A stretch of 39,696 bases of DNA from Phenylobacterium sp. (GTDB lineage Bacteria; Pseudomonadota; Alphaproteobacteria; Caulobacterales; Caulobacteraceae): assembly GCF_030645195.1 (NCBI RefSeq), contig NZ_JAUSLW010000200.1:1-39696 (forward strand), given 5' to 3'. Position numbers and translations under genes: made by a program. This document shows positions 7,909 to 15,482 of this stretch, piece after piece (positions within the stretch are counted from its first letter, which is position 1; the number at the start of each line of letters is the position of its first letter). The notes below the pieces were generated by a model that worked only from the letters and a program-made list of their open reading frames with translations, had not been told where the DNA came from and made no database searches.

Positions 7909-8343
7909 ATGAAGCTCGCCCATCTCGCCTCCGCCGCAGCGCTTTGCCTGCTGACCGCCACCGCCGCCCAGGCCGCCGACCCGGTGATGGGGGACTGGCT
8001 GACCCAGGGCGGTTCGGCCAAGGTCCGCGTCGCCCCCTGCGCGGCCGACGCTGGCAAGGCCTGCGGGACCATCGTCTGGATGAAGAACCCCAAGGACAAG
8101 GCCGGAGGTCCGCAGAAGGACGCCAACAATCCCGACCCGGCCCAGCGGGCCCGCACGGTGCTGGGCCTGCAGCTGATCCGCGACTTCAAGCCGGCCGGGC
8201 CCGGCAGGTGGGCCGGCGGCAAGATCTACGACCCCGGCAGCGGCAAGACCTACGGCTCCAAGCTCAGCGCCATGCCCAATGGCGCCCTGAAGGTGGAGGG
8301 CTGCATCGGCCCGATCTGCCAGGCCCAGACCTGGACGCGCTAG
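7909..8343 (+). CDS. DUF2147 family exported protein
   Basis: A 144-residue protein with a clear signal peptide (MKLAHLASAAALCLLTATAAQA, cleavage near residue 22) and a DUF2147 lipocalin-like domain: DPVMGDWLTQGG, KVRVAPC, CGTIVWMKNP, GGKIYDPGSGKTYGSKL and LKVEGCIG. Four cysteines in the mature part could form two disulfides. DUF2147 proteins are periplasmic and of unknown function. It is downstream of the two-component operon and behind the GTTCAG array, which makes it a candidate target or output of that system. Confidence 0.88.
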   Translation: MKLAHLASAAALCLLTATAAQAADPVMGDWLTQGGSAKVRVAPCAADAGKACGTIVWMKNPKDKAGGPQKDANNPDPAQRARTVLGLQLIRDFKPAGPGRWAGGKIYDPGSGKTYGSKLSAMPNGALKVEGCIGPICQAQTWTR

Positions 8344-8372
8344 ATCACGTTCGTATTCTAGTTTTTTGCTTG

Positions 8373-8421
8373 GAGCGGGATGCGGGCGGAAAACCGGTTC
8401 CCACTTTTCCTCATCCCACTC
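8373..8421. repeat. intergenic hairpin repeat, copy A
   Basis: Outer arms 8373-8382 and 8412-8421 (GAGCGGGATG / CATCCCACTC, 9 of 10 paired), inner arms GGAAAA 8388-8393 and TTTTCC 8405-8410, with the conserved core read as AAGTGGGAACCGGT on the minus strand. The right arm overlaps the stop codon (8420-8422) of the minus-strand protease gene. It belongs to one family with the elements at 10303 and 26758, in opposite orientation to both. It may also end transcription of the convergent DUF2147 and protease genes. Confidence 0.8.
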
Positions 8422-10228
8422 AGAAGTAGTCGCTCAGCACGAGGGTCTTGGTCGAGCCGTCGGCGAGGGTCACCCCGATCTTCGTTCCCGCCGGCAGGAT
8501 CTTCAGGGACTGGATCTGCTCCTGGCTGAGCGGCTTGCCGTTGAAGGCCGCCAGGTTGTCGCCGGTCTTGAAGCCGGCGGCCTCGGCGGGCGAGCCAGGC
8601 GCCACCATCAGCACCTTGGCCACCGCGCCATCCATGCGGGCCACGAAGCCCGAGCGGTCCTTCGGGAAGGGCGTGTCGGCGGCGTGGGCGACGGGCTTCA
8701 GCCACAGGCGGTCGTGGGCGTAGTCGGTGTAGAGGTGGAAACGGCTGAGCACCGGCAGGCCGATATTGCCCAGGGTCCGGGCGCTGTCGACCGAGGAGCC
8801 GTCACTGCCCGGGAAGGTGGCCGGCACGTCGTGGAAGGTGACGCCCCCGAAGGTGATGGCCTTGACGGTGGCCACGTCACGGGTCCTCACGCCCCCCACC
8901 GCGCCCGAGAGGGTCTTGGACACCTTCCGGCCGTCGGTGAGCAGGCCGGTGCGAGCCACATAGTCGGAAAAGACGATCAGCGGCGATCCATTGCCGATGT
9001 CGAAGTCCATCAGCACGGGTGGCTTGCCTTCGATGGAGACCGGTACGGCCCGCAGGCCGCCAGAAGGGGAGGCCGCGACCGGGACGGCGCCCGCCGGAGG
9101 GCGGAAGCCGGAGGGTTCGTGGAAGGCGATGGTGCGGCCCTCGAAGTCCAGGTCCACCACCAGCTCGTTCATGACCTCCTTGCCCAGGATCACCGGGATC
9201 GGCCGGCCGATCAGCTTCTCGATGGGGCCCATGTCGATCAGGGCCACGGTGAGGTTCTTCAGCACCACCCCGCCAAGGTCGATATCGACGCCCCCGGCCA
9301 GCTCCGCGGCCTCGCCACCGCCGGTGCCCGAGGCCCAGACCGCAGCGCCGGGCTTGATTCCGGCCTTTTCCGCCCAGGCCTTGTCCAGCACCGAGGCCTC
9401 GGCGCCGGAGTCCAGCAGGACGTGGGTCTCGATTCCCTGCACCTTGGCCGGGATGTAGATGCGCGAGCCGAGATAGAACTCGAAGCCCAGCGCCTGGCTG
9501 ACCTTGGCCGCGCCGGTGAACGCGTACAGGCGCTTGGCCGCCGGGCGCTTCCAGACGGCGGCGGCGGCGCGTCGACCGACCTCCACGGCGCGGAAGTCCA
9601 TGGTCACCGGCTGGGGATCGTCCTGGGTCTGGCGAATCTCCCGGAAGGGCATGCGCACCGCGTCCACCATCCGCCAGTCGGCGTAGCGGGTCAGGGTCGT
9701 GGCCTTGTTCTCGGTCACCCGGGCGGCGCCCAGCGCCCCGGTGGCGGGATCGATCAGCAGATCGTATCTATCGGGGCCCTCGAAGCTGAGCCGGACCACC
9801 GCGTAGGTCACCCCGTCCAGGGTCTCGGCGGGCGCGAGGGTCACGCGCGCGCCGTCGGCGCCGCGCAGAACATCATCGAAGGCCAGGGCGGCGCGGCGGC
9901 GCGCGGCGGCGATCTCCTGCGGCGGCAGGGCCTCCACCTGGCCACTGAGGGTCACGGTCCAGGAGTCACCCGGGCTGACGCTCTCGTCGGTGCGCAGCAC
10001 GCCCAGCGCGGCGGCTTCGCGGGTGCGGTCCGGCGAGATCCAGCGCTCCACCGGGCCGGAATAGGCGCCGTAGGTCGCCTGGCCCACCATATGGACGGTG
10101 GTGGCCTTCTCGAAGGCGGCCCCGCCGCGCCAGGCGACGTAGCGGTCGATGACCGGGTCGGCCGGAGCGGCCCGGGCGGCGCCGGTCAGCATGATCGCGG
10201 CGGCGCCGGCCAGCAGCATGGCTTTCAT
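8420..10228 (-). CDS. exported double-retropepsin aspartic protease with PDZ domain
   Basis: A 602-residue protein with a signal peptide (cleavage near residue 20). Residues 25-245 form an N-terminal domain with no motif I can name. Residues 255-370 are a clan AA retropepsin unit with HVLLDSGAEASV (D273) and VILGKEVM. Residues 395-510 are a second unit in which the motif is FDIGNGSPL (D410) with NIGLPVLSRF. Residues 525-600 are a C-terminal PDZ domain (GSPAEAAGFKTGDNLAAFNGK). Two half-sites in one chain would allow a monomeric, pepsin-like enzyme; the second lacks the usual Ser/Thr after Asp. A periplasmic location is likely. The substrate is unknown. The stop lies in a repeat arm. Confidence 0.87.
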   Translation of the reverse strand: MKAMLLAGAAAIMLTGAARAAPADPVIDRYVAWRGGAAFEKATTVHMVGQATYGAYSGPVERWISPDRTREAAALGVLRTDESVSPGDSWTVTLSGQVEALPPQEIAAARRRAALAFDDVLRGADGARVTLAPAETLDGVTYAVVRLSFEGPDRYDLLIDPATGALGAARVTENKATTLTRYADWRMVDAVRMPFREIRQTQDDPQPVTMDFRAVEVGRRAAAAVWKRPAAKRLYAFTGAAKVSQALGFEFYLGSRIYIPAKVQGIETHVLLDSGAEASVLDKAWAEKAGIKPGAAVWASGTGGGEAAELAGGVDIDLGGVVLKNLTVALIDMGPIEKLIGRPIPVILGKEVMNELVVDLDFEGRTIAFHEPSGFRPPAGAVPVAASPSGGLRAVPVSIEGKPPVLMDFDIGNGSPLIVFSDYVARTGLLTDGRKVSKTLSGAVGGVRTRDVATVKAITFGGVTFHDVPATFPGSDGSSVDSARTLGNIGLPVLSRFHLYTDYAHDRLWLKPVAHAADTPFPKDRSGFVARMDGAVAKVLMVAPGSPAEAAGFKTGDNLAAFNGKPLSQEQIQSLKILPAGTKIGVTLADGSTKTLVLSDYF

Positions 10229-10302
10229 CTGAAACTCCCCTCTTGAGCGGCCAGATACGCGGGCTCCCAGGGTTTGGGTCCAGTGAAACTTTGGACAGGC
10301 TT

Positions 10303-10416
10303 AGAGCGTGACAGCCTGAAGTGAATCCCGGTTCAGACGCCCGTCACGCTCCAAACATAAGAGGGCGAGCCCGTTCATCCGTTTCAGATGAGTCCCTCTG
10401 AAACCGACAGGCTCTA
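10303..10416. repeat. bipartite intergenic repeat, copy B
   Basis: The first half has outer arms GAGCGTGAC (10304-10312) and GTCACGCTC (10343-10351), inner arms CTGAA (10316-10320) and TTCAG (10332-10336), and core AAGTGAATCCCGGT (10319-10332). The second half has GTTTCAGA (10381-10388) paired with TCTGAAAC (10397-10404), inside GAGCC (10367-10371) and GGCTC (10410-10414). The last three bases, CTA at 10414-10416, are the TAG stop of proC on the minus strand. The same two halves in the same order form copy C at 26758-26870. Confidence 0.8.
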
Positions 10417-11205
10417 GGCGCCTAGCTCCCTGGACCGCCGCACGGCCGCGGCCACCGCATCGCGCAGCAGGGGCGTGAGGCCGCCCTCCCCCATCAAGAC
10501 CTCCAGGGCCGCCTGGGTGGTGCCGCCGGGCGAGGTGACCTGGCGGCGAAGTTCGGCCGGCTCCTCACCGCTCTCCGCCAACAGGGCCGCGGCGCCGGCG
10601 ATGGTGGACCGGGCCAGGCGCTGGGCGGCCTCCAAGGGCAGACCCGCCGCCGCGCCGCCGGCCTCGAGGGCCTCGATGAACGCATAGAGATAGGCCGGGG
10701 CCGAACCCGACACGGCGGTGGCCGCGTGCATCAGCTCCTCGTCGTCGAGGTCCACCACCGTGCCCACGGGACCGAACAGGGCGTGCGCCCGGGCGCGCGC
10801 CTGGGCCTCGGCGGCGTAGATGCTGGTGGTCCCCTGGCCGATGGCCACCGCCGTGGTGGGCATGACCCGAGCGACCTTGCGGCCGAAGGCGGCGGCGATG
10901 TCGGCCGAGCGCACCCCGGCGGCGACGGAGACGATCACGGCGTCGGGATGGAGCAGGCCGGCCACCTCGGCGGCGGTCTCGCACCAGAGCTGCGGCTTGA
11001 CCGACAGCAGCACGGTCCGGGCCTGCGCCAGGGCGGCGTCCGGCGGATTGAGCCGCGCCCCCTCGCGGGCCACGGCGTGGGCCAGCTCGGTCGGGTGGGG
11101 ATCGCGCAGGATCAGGTCGGCCGGGGAAAAGGCCTCGGCCTTGCGCCAGCCCTGGATCAGGGCGCCGCCCATGCGGCCCGCGCCCAGGATCAGAATGGGG
11201 GTCAT
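10414..11205 (-). CDS. proC: pyrroline-5-carboxylate reductase
   Basis: A 263-residue enzyme that reduces 1-pyrroline-5-carboxylate to proline with NAD(P)H, the last step of proline synthesis. The Rossmann glycine motif is ILGAGRMGGALIQGW at the N-terminus, VKPQLWCE marks the cofactor site, VARVMPTTAVAIGQG follows, and the C-terminal signature has TVAGSAPAY-type AVSGSAPAYLYAFIEAL and QVTSPGGTTQAALEVL. Length is typical. In Caulobacter relatives proC sits beside ybjN; here three sugar genes separate the two. The stop codon is supplied by the end of repeat copy B. Confidence 0.95.
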   Translation of the reverse strand: MTPILILGAGRMGGALIQGWRKAEAFSPADLILRDPHPTELAHAVAREGARLNPPDAALAQARTVLLSVKPQLWCETAAEVAGLLHPDAVIVSVAAGVRSADIAAAFGRKVARVMPTTAVAIGQGTTSIYAAEAQARARAHALFGPVGTVVDLDDEELMHAATAVSGSAPAYLYAFIEALEAGGAAAGLPLEAAQRLARSTIAGAAALLAESGEEPAELRRQVTSPGGTTQAALEVLMGEGGLTPLLRDAVAAAVRRSRELGA

Positions 11206-11353
11206 GTCGCTCTCCAGGCGTCAGGGAGGGCGCACCCTAGGCGATGACGCGGGCCAAGTCAGCTTGGCGCAAGGAGTCGGATTTGCGCACTAGGCGCGCC
11301 GGGCGGCGGTTGCTACGAAGACATGCTCCAAGGTTACAAAGAACCTCGCCAGC

Positions 11354-11908
11354 ATGAACAACCTTCGTTCCCCGCCCCAATCCTGTGTAGCGAGCGGATC
11401 ACTACCTGTGGGTGTTGTCCTGCGTGAGCTTCAGTATCATGCAGACGATCGCGGCAATCTGTCGGAAATCTACCGTCAGGAATGGCATTCCGATATTCGG
11501 TTGTCCCAGTGGAATGTTTCCCATTGCGTGAATAATTCCCTCCGCGGCGTTCACCTGCACTTGAAGCACACCGACTACCTGGTGGTGCTGTCGGGACGGT
11601 TCGTCTTCGGTCTGCGTGACCTCCGCCGCGACAGCGAGAGCTTCGGGCGGACCGCCATGCTGGACCTCACCGGCGGCGCCCTGCTGATCCCGCCGGGGGT
11701 CGCCCACGGATTCCACTGCGTCGCCGAGGGGACCCTGGTCTATGGCCTGAGCCACAGCTGGGACCTTGAGGACGACCTGGCGTGCCGCTGGGACGATCCC
11801 GACCACGGCCTGGTCTTCCCGGCGACGGACCCGATCCTGTCGGCGCGGGACCGGGACGCCGGCGGCTTTGACGACCTGCTGACCCGGTTCGAGGAAATGC
11901 CGAGGTGA
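11354..11908 (+). CDS. RmlC-like dTDP-sugar epimerase/isomerase (cupin)
   Basis: A 184-residue cupin of the dTDP-4-dehydrorhamnose 3,5-epimerase family. Matching blocks are SLRGVHLHL with H67 as the candidate catalytic base, YLVVLSGRFVFGLRDLR, LIPPGVAHGFHCV, LVYGLSHSWDLEDD, RWDDPDHGLVFP and the C-terminal ILSARDRD. In classical RmlC the block after the last strand carries a Tyr acid near the position of W136, so the reaction may be single-site epimerisation or isomerisation rather than 3,5-epimerisation. It acts on a nucleotide sugar in the cytoplasm. It is the first gene of a coupled three-gene cassette. The first 230 bases are visibly less GC-rich than the rest. Confidence 0.82.
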   Translation: MNNLRSPPQSCVASGSLPVGVVLRELQYHADDRGNLSEIYRQEWHSDIRLSQWNVSHCVNNSLRGVHLHLKHTDYLVVLSGRFVFGLRDLRRDSESFGRTAMLDLTGGALLIPPGVAHGFHCVAEGTLVYGLSHSWDLEDDLACRWDDPDHGLVFPATDPILSARDRDAGGFDDLLTRFEEMPR

Positions 11909-12813
11909 GGATCGGGCTGGTGGGCTGCGGCTACTGGGGCCGCAACATCCTGCGCGACCTGAGGACCCTGGGCTGCGAGGTCGATGTCGCCGAGCCGGGC
12001 GGCGCCTATCCCATCGAGGGCGCGCGCACCGTGGTGAGCGGGCTCAAGGCCCTGGATCCCGGCCTCGACGGCTATGTGGTGGCCACGCCCTCCCCGACCC
12101 ATGCGCAGGTGATCCTCGCCCTGGCCCCGCGGGGGCGGCCGATCTTCTGCGAGAAGCCGCTGACCACCGACGCCGCCGCCGCCCAGGGCCTGGCCGAGAC
12201 CCTGGGCGACCGGCTCTTCGTCATGCACAAGTGGGCCTATCATGGCGGGGTCCAGGCCCTGGCGGCCCTGGCCCGCAGCGGCGAGCTGGGGCCGGCGCAG
12301 GGGGTGTTCACGCGGCGCCTGCAATGGGGCAAGCCGGCCGCGGGGGCCGATGCTGTCTGGGAACTGGCGATCCACGACCTGACCATCATCCAGGCCATCC
12401 TGGGGGAGCTGCCGCCGGTGGCCGCGGCCCGGGCGGTGCTGCGGGGCGACCAGATGGAGGGGATCGTGGCCACCCTGGGCGACGCGCCCTTCGCCCACCT
12501 CGAGGTGGGCGCCTGCTGGCCGGGGACCGAGCGCAAGGTCCGGGTGATGTTCCGCGACGGCCTGGCCATGCTGGACGATCCCCTGGCCGACCACATCGGC
12601 CTGGTCCGCGGCGGGGCGCCGGCCGGGGAACGGCGCGACCCGGAGACCCTGGAACGCCGGCCTATCGACACCGAGTGGCCGCTGATCAAGGAACTGCGGA
12701 CCTTCGTCGCGCACCTGAAGGGCGGCCCGCCGCCGCCCACCGACGCCCGGGCCGGGGCGGCGGTGGTCGCGGCCCTGCAGGCCCTGCGCGAGGCGGCGCT
12801 GGCCGCGCGATGA
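11905..12813 (+). CDS. Gfo/Idh/MocA-family sugar oxidoreductase
   Basis: A 302-residue NAD(P)-dependent oxidoreductase. The N-terminal Rossmann fold opens with GLVGCGYWGRN (residues 4-14), followed by DGYVVATPSPTHAQV and the family-defining CEKPLTTDA (E83-K84-P85). A central HKWAYHGG and WELAIHDLTIIQAILGE contribute the substrate side with the usual His of the domain. The GTG start at 11905 overlaps the epimerase stop (GTGA). Together with the preceding cupin and following glycosyltransferase it would oxidise or reduce a nucleotide-linked sugar for a surface glycan. The substrate is unknown. Confidence 0.88.
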   Translation: MRIGLVGCGYWGRNILRDLRTLGCEVDVAEPGGAYPIEGARTVVSGLKALDPGLDGYVVATPSPTHAQVILALAPRGRPIFCEKPLTTDAAAAQGLAETLGDRLFVMHKWAYHGGVQALAALARSGELGPAQGVFTRRLQWGKPAAGADAVWELAIHDLTIIQAILGELPPVAAARAVLRGDQMEGIVATLGDAPFAHLEVGACWPGTERKVRVMFRDGLAMLDDPLADHIGLVRGGAPAGERRDPETLERRPIDTEWPLIKELRTFVAHLKGGPPPPTDARAGAAVVAALQALREAALAAR

Positions 12814-13592
12814 CGCCCCGCTTCACCATCCTGCTGCCCGTCCACCGCCCGCCGGTCCTGCTGCCCTACGCCGTGGAGACGGTGTTGGGGCAGTCGGAGA
12901 CCGACTGGGAGCTGTTCATCATCTGCGACGGGGCGCCCGAGGCCACCGTCCAGGCGGCGCGGGCCTTCGCGGCCGCCGATCCCCGCATCACCGCCTGCGT
13001 CTTCGACAAGGGCGAACGGCTCGGGGAAGGCCATCGGCACGAGGTGCTGAAGGCGGCGCGGGGGGAGTTCGTCTGCCAGATCGCCGACGACGACCTGTGG
13101 CTGCGCCATCACCTGCGGGAGATCGCCGCCCTGCTGGCGACCGCGGAGTTCGGAAACCTCACCGCCATCCAGGTCCATCCCGACCGCCCCTGGACCCACG
13201 CGGCCTATCGGCTGGGGGAGCCGGCGGTGCGCGAACGCATGCGGCGCGAGAGGTTCAACTTCTTCGGGCCCAGCGACGCCGGCTACCGGTTGTCGACCTA
13301 CCGGCGGCTGCCGGAGGGCTGGGCGCCGGCCCCGCCGGACCTCTGGACCGACCTGCACATGTGGCGGAAATTCCTGGCCCTCGATCCCATCGCCGCCGAC
13401 TCGCGGATGACCATCCAGACGATCCACATGGCCGACGCCCTGAGGGGCGGCATGGACCTGGCCGCGCGGGAGGCCGAGACCCTCAAATGGATCGAACGCG
13501 TCCGCCGCGGCCTGCGCTTCCACCTGACGATCGAGGAGGGCCCCGAGGGGCCGCGCATCACCGACGGCAGACTGGCCTACGACGAGGTTTAG
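12810..13592 (+). CDS. family 2 glycosyltransferase
   Basis: A 260-residue GT-A glycosyltransferase. It opens FTILLPVHRPPVLLPYAVE and QSETDWELFIICDGA, the GT2 nucleotide-binding strand and DG motif, and has the metal-binding D93-D94-D95 in QIADDDLWLRHHL. No membrane span is seen, so it is cytoplasmic or peripheral. ATGA overlap with the oxidoreductase indicates coupling. The C-terminal half (NFFGPSDAGYRL and onward) is less familiar. It probably transfers the sugar made by the two preceding enzymes. Its TAG stop overlaps the TAA stop of convergent ybjN by four bases. Confidence 0.85.
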   Translation: MTPRFTILLPVHRPPVLLPYAVETVLGQSETDWELFIICDGAPEATVQAARAFAAADPRITACVFDKGERLGEGHRHEVLKAARGEFVCQIADDDLWLRHHLREIAALLATAEFGNLTAIQVHPDRPWTHAAYRLGEPAVRERMRRERFNFFGPSDAGYRLSTYRRLPEGWAPAPPDLWTDLHMWRKFLALDPIAADSRMTIQTIHMADALRGGMDLAAREAETLKWIERVRRGLRFHLTIEEGPEGPRITDGRLAYDEV

Positions 13593-14092
13593 GCCTCGCC
13601 GACCGTGTCGAACATGCAGGCGGCGATGGCCTCGGCGGGCGACTTGCCGCCGTGGGCCATGAAGTCGAAGGCCGGGTAGAAGCGGTCGGCGCCTTCCATG
13701 GCCACGTCGATCATGGCCGCGGCCTGGGCGAGCGTCGGGCGCTCGCCGGTCATCAGGGCCATGGCGTGGCGGAAGACGATCTCGCCGTCGTCCCAGACCT
13801 CGAAGTGGCCGAGCCAGACGCGCTGGTTGACCGTCGAGACCAACTCGAAGGCCGCGGCGCGTTGTTCCGGCCGGACCTGGATATCCACCGACAGGCAGAG
13901 CTGCAGGCAGTCGGCCTCCGGCCGCCAGGCGAACCAGAGCTCGTAGTCCTTCCAGTCACCGGCCAGGGTGAAGGCCAGGTCGCCCTCTTCGGTGCGGTCG
14001 AACTGGAGGTTCTCGGCTTGCAGAACATGCTCAACGACATCGAGCGGGTCGTGGGCGAGCAGGACGTCTTCGTCAGACAGAGGCGTGTCCAT
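13589..14092 (-). CDS. YbjN domain-containing protein
   Basis: A 167-residue protein with the YbjN (type III chaperone-like) fold: DPLDVVEHVLQAENLQF, ELWFAWRPEADCLQLCLSV, AAFELVSTVNQRVWLGHFEV and EIVFRHAMALM. YbjN proteins are implicated in stress tolerance and surface traits through an unknown mechanism. The ATG at 14090-14092 begins the domain; an upstream extension lacks it and is rejected. It follows ubiK on the same strand, the neighbour pair seen in Caulobacter relatives. Confidence 0.88.
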   Translation of the reverse strand: MDTPLSDEDVLLAHDPLDVVEHVLQAENLQFDRTEEGDLAFTLAGDWKDYELWFAWRPEADCLQLCLSVDIQVRPEQRAAAFELVSTVNQRVWLGHFEVWDDGEIVFRHAMALMTGERPTLAQAAAMIDVAMEGADRFYPAFDFMAHGGKSPAEAIAACMFDTVGEA

Positions 14093-14246
14093 AAGACCCG
14101 TGGTCCTTTCGCGTACGGCGACCGGAGGAGCGAGCGCGCCCCGAATCGCCTGCGATCTTGAAACTAATCTGGTTCGCGGGCGCCCTGTCACCGGCTTCTT
14201 CCGGCGGGCGAGCCACATTCGTGTGTTCCGGTCGATTTGCCGCAGA

Positions 14247-14495
14247 TCAGGCCTTCTTCGCGGCCTTCTTCGGCGCGCCCGCGCCCTTCAGCGTGGCGAT
14301 CTCCGCGCGCAGGGCGACGATCTCCGCCTTCAGGGCGTCGAACTCGTCGCGCCGGATCAGGTCGAGCTCGGCGACGATGCGGTCGGCCTGGGCTCGGAAC
14401 GCGGCCTTGGCCTCTTCGCCGGCGCTCTGGGCGAGGCCCATGGCGGCTCCGGTCAGCTTGGCCATCTCGTCGAGGAAGGGGTTCTGGGTCTGCAT
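14247..14495 (-). CDS. UbiK-family accessory factor (BMFP)
   Basis: An 82-residue coiled-coil protein. It begins MQTQNPFLDEMAKLTGAAMG, has a long amphipathic helix (EAKAAFRAQADRIVAELDLI), the family signature RRDEFDALKAEIVALRAEIATLK and a lysine/alanine tail. UbiK assists aerobic ubiquinone synthesis with UbiJ and binds membranes as a trimer. It is divergent from lgt, sharing an 84-base promoter region. The ribosome site is unusually close to the ATG, described separately. Confidence 0.88.
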   Translation of the reverse strand: MQTQNPFLDEMAKLTGAAMGLAQSAGEEAKAAFRAQADRIVAELDLIRRDEFDALKAEIVALRAEIATLKGAGAPKKAAKKA

Positions 14496-14496
14496 G

Positions 14497-14503
14497 CCTC
14501 CTT
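14497..14503 (-). promoter_or_regulatory. ribosome site one base from the ubiK ATG
   Basis: AAGGAGG on the minus strand ends a single base before the ATG at 14493-14495, where 5-9 bases is usual. The N-terminal sequence is typical of the family, so the start looks right, and the spacing is the odd part. Either initiation is weak by design or the match is fortuitous. Confidence 0.5.
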
Positions 14504-14579
14504 ATATGGGATCGGAGGGGATGAAAGCCACGGGGTTTCCGTCTAAACCGCGAGGACATCTTTTCGGAGCGCCCTGGCC

Positions 14580-15482
14580 TTGCCCTTCCCGGACATCGAC
14601 CCCGTCCTGATACAAATCGGCCCCTTCGCCATCCGCTGGTACGCCCTGGCCTATGTGGCCGGCATCCTGATCGGCTGGCGCTACATCACCGGCCTGACCA
14701 AGACCGAGCGCCTGTGGCCCCTGCGCGGGGCGCCTGCGAGCCCCGCCCAGATCGACGACCTGATCCTGTGGCTGACCCTGGGGATCATCGTCGGCGGCCG
14801 TCTGGGCCACGTCCTCTTCTACACCCCGTCCATGATCACCGAAGAGCCGCTGGAGGTGTTCAAGACCTGGAAGGGTGGGATGAGCTTCCACGGCGGGGTG
14901 CTGGGCGTGCTGGTGGCGTCCCTGCTGTTCGCGCGGGTCAACAAGGTCGACGTCTTCCGCCTGGGCGACGTGATCACCGCCGCCGCGCCGATCGGCCTGT
15001 TCTTCGGACGCATCGCCAACTTCATCAATGGCGAGCTCTGGGGACGGCCCACCGACGTCCCATGGGCTGTGGTCTTCCCCGGCGCCGGGGTCATGCCCCG
15101 GCACCCGAGCCAGATCTATGAGGCCCTGCTGGAGGGCCTGCTGCTGTTCGTCATCCTGCGGATCGCCACCCATCGCGGCAAGCTGCTGAACCGGCGCGGC
15201 GTCGTGGCGGGCCTGTTCTTCCTCGGCTACGCGATCTGCCGGATCGCGCTGGAGAATGTTCGCGAGCCGGACGTCGGCATGCCCGAATTCCCTTTCGGCC
15301 TGACCATGGGGATGATGCTGTCGATCCCGATGGCCCTGGGAGGCGCCTGGCTGATCTGGCGCGGGATGAGCGAGCCCCTGCCCGAGCCCGAAATCGGTCT
15401 CGAGGCGCAGGTCGAAGAGGTCGTGGAGGGCGAACCGCCGGAGCGCGACCCGTTCAAGATCGAAGCCGATGGGCCTGCGTGA
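14580..15482 (+). CDS. lgt: prolipoprotein diacylglyceryl transferase
   Basis: A 300-residue inner-membrane enzyme that adds diacylglycerol from phosphatidylglycerol to the lipobox cysteine. Seven hydrophobic spans can be traced. The motifs are IRWYALAYVAGI, GGRLGHVLFY, MSFHGGVLG and the Lgt signature GRIANFINGELWGRPTD, with HPSQIYEALLEG following. It begins with TTG at 14580, the only start that includes the conserved FPDIDPVLIQIGPFAIRWY. The C-terminal 25 residues are acidic. The next gene starts 14 bases before its stop. Confidence 0.95.
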   Translation: MPFPDIDPVLIQIGPFAIRWYALAYVAGILIGWRYITGLTKTERLWPLRGAPASPAQIDDLILWLTLGIIVGGRLGHVLFYTPSMITEEPLEVFKTWKGGMSFHGGVLGVLVASLLFARVNKVDVFRLGDVITAAAPIGLFFGRIANFINGELWGRPTDVPWAVVFPGAGVMPRHPSQIYEALLEGLLLFVILRIATHRGKLLNRRGVVAGLFFLGYAICRIALENVREPDVGMPEFPFGLTMGMMLSIPMALGGAWLIWRGMSEPLPEPEIGLEAQVEEVVEGEPPERDPFKIEADGPA

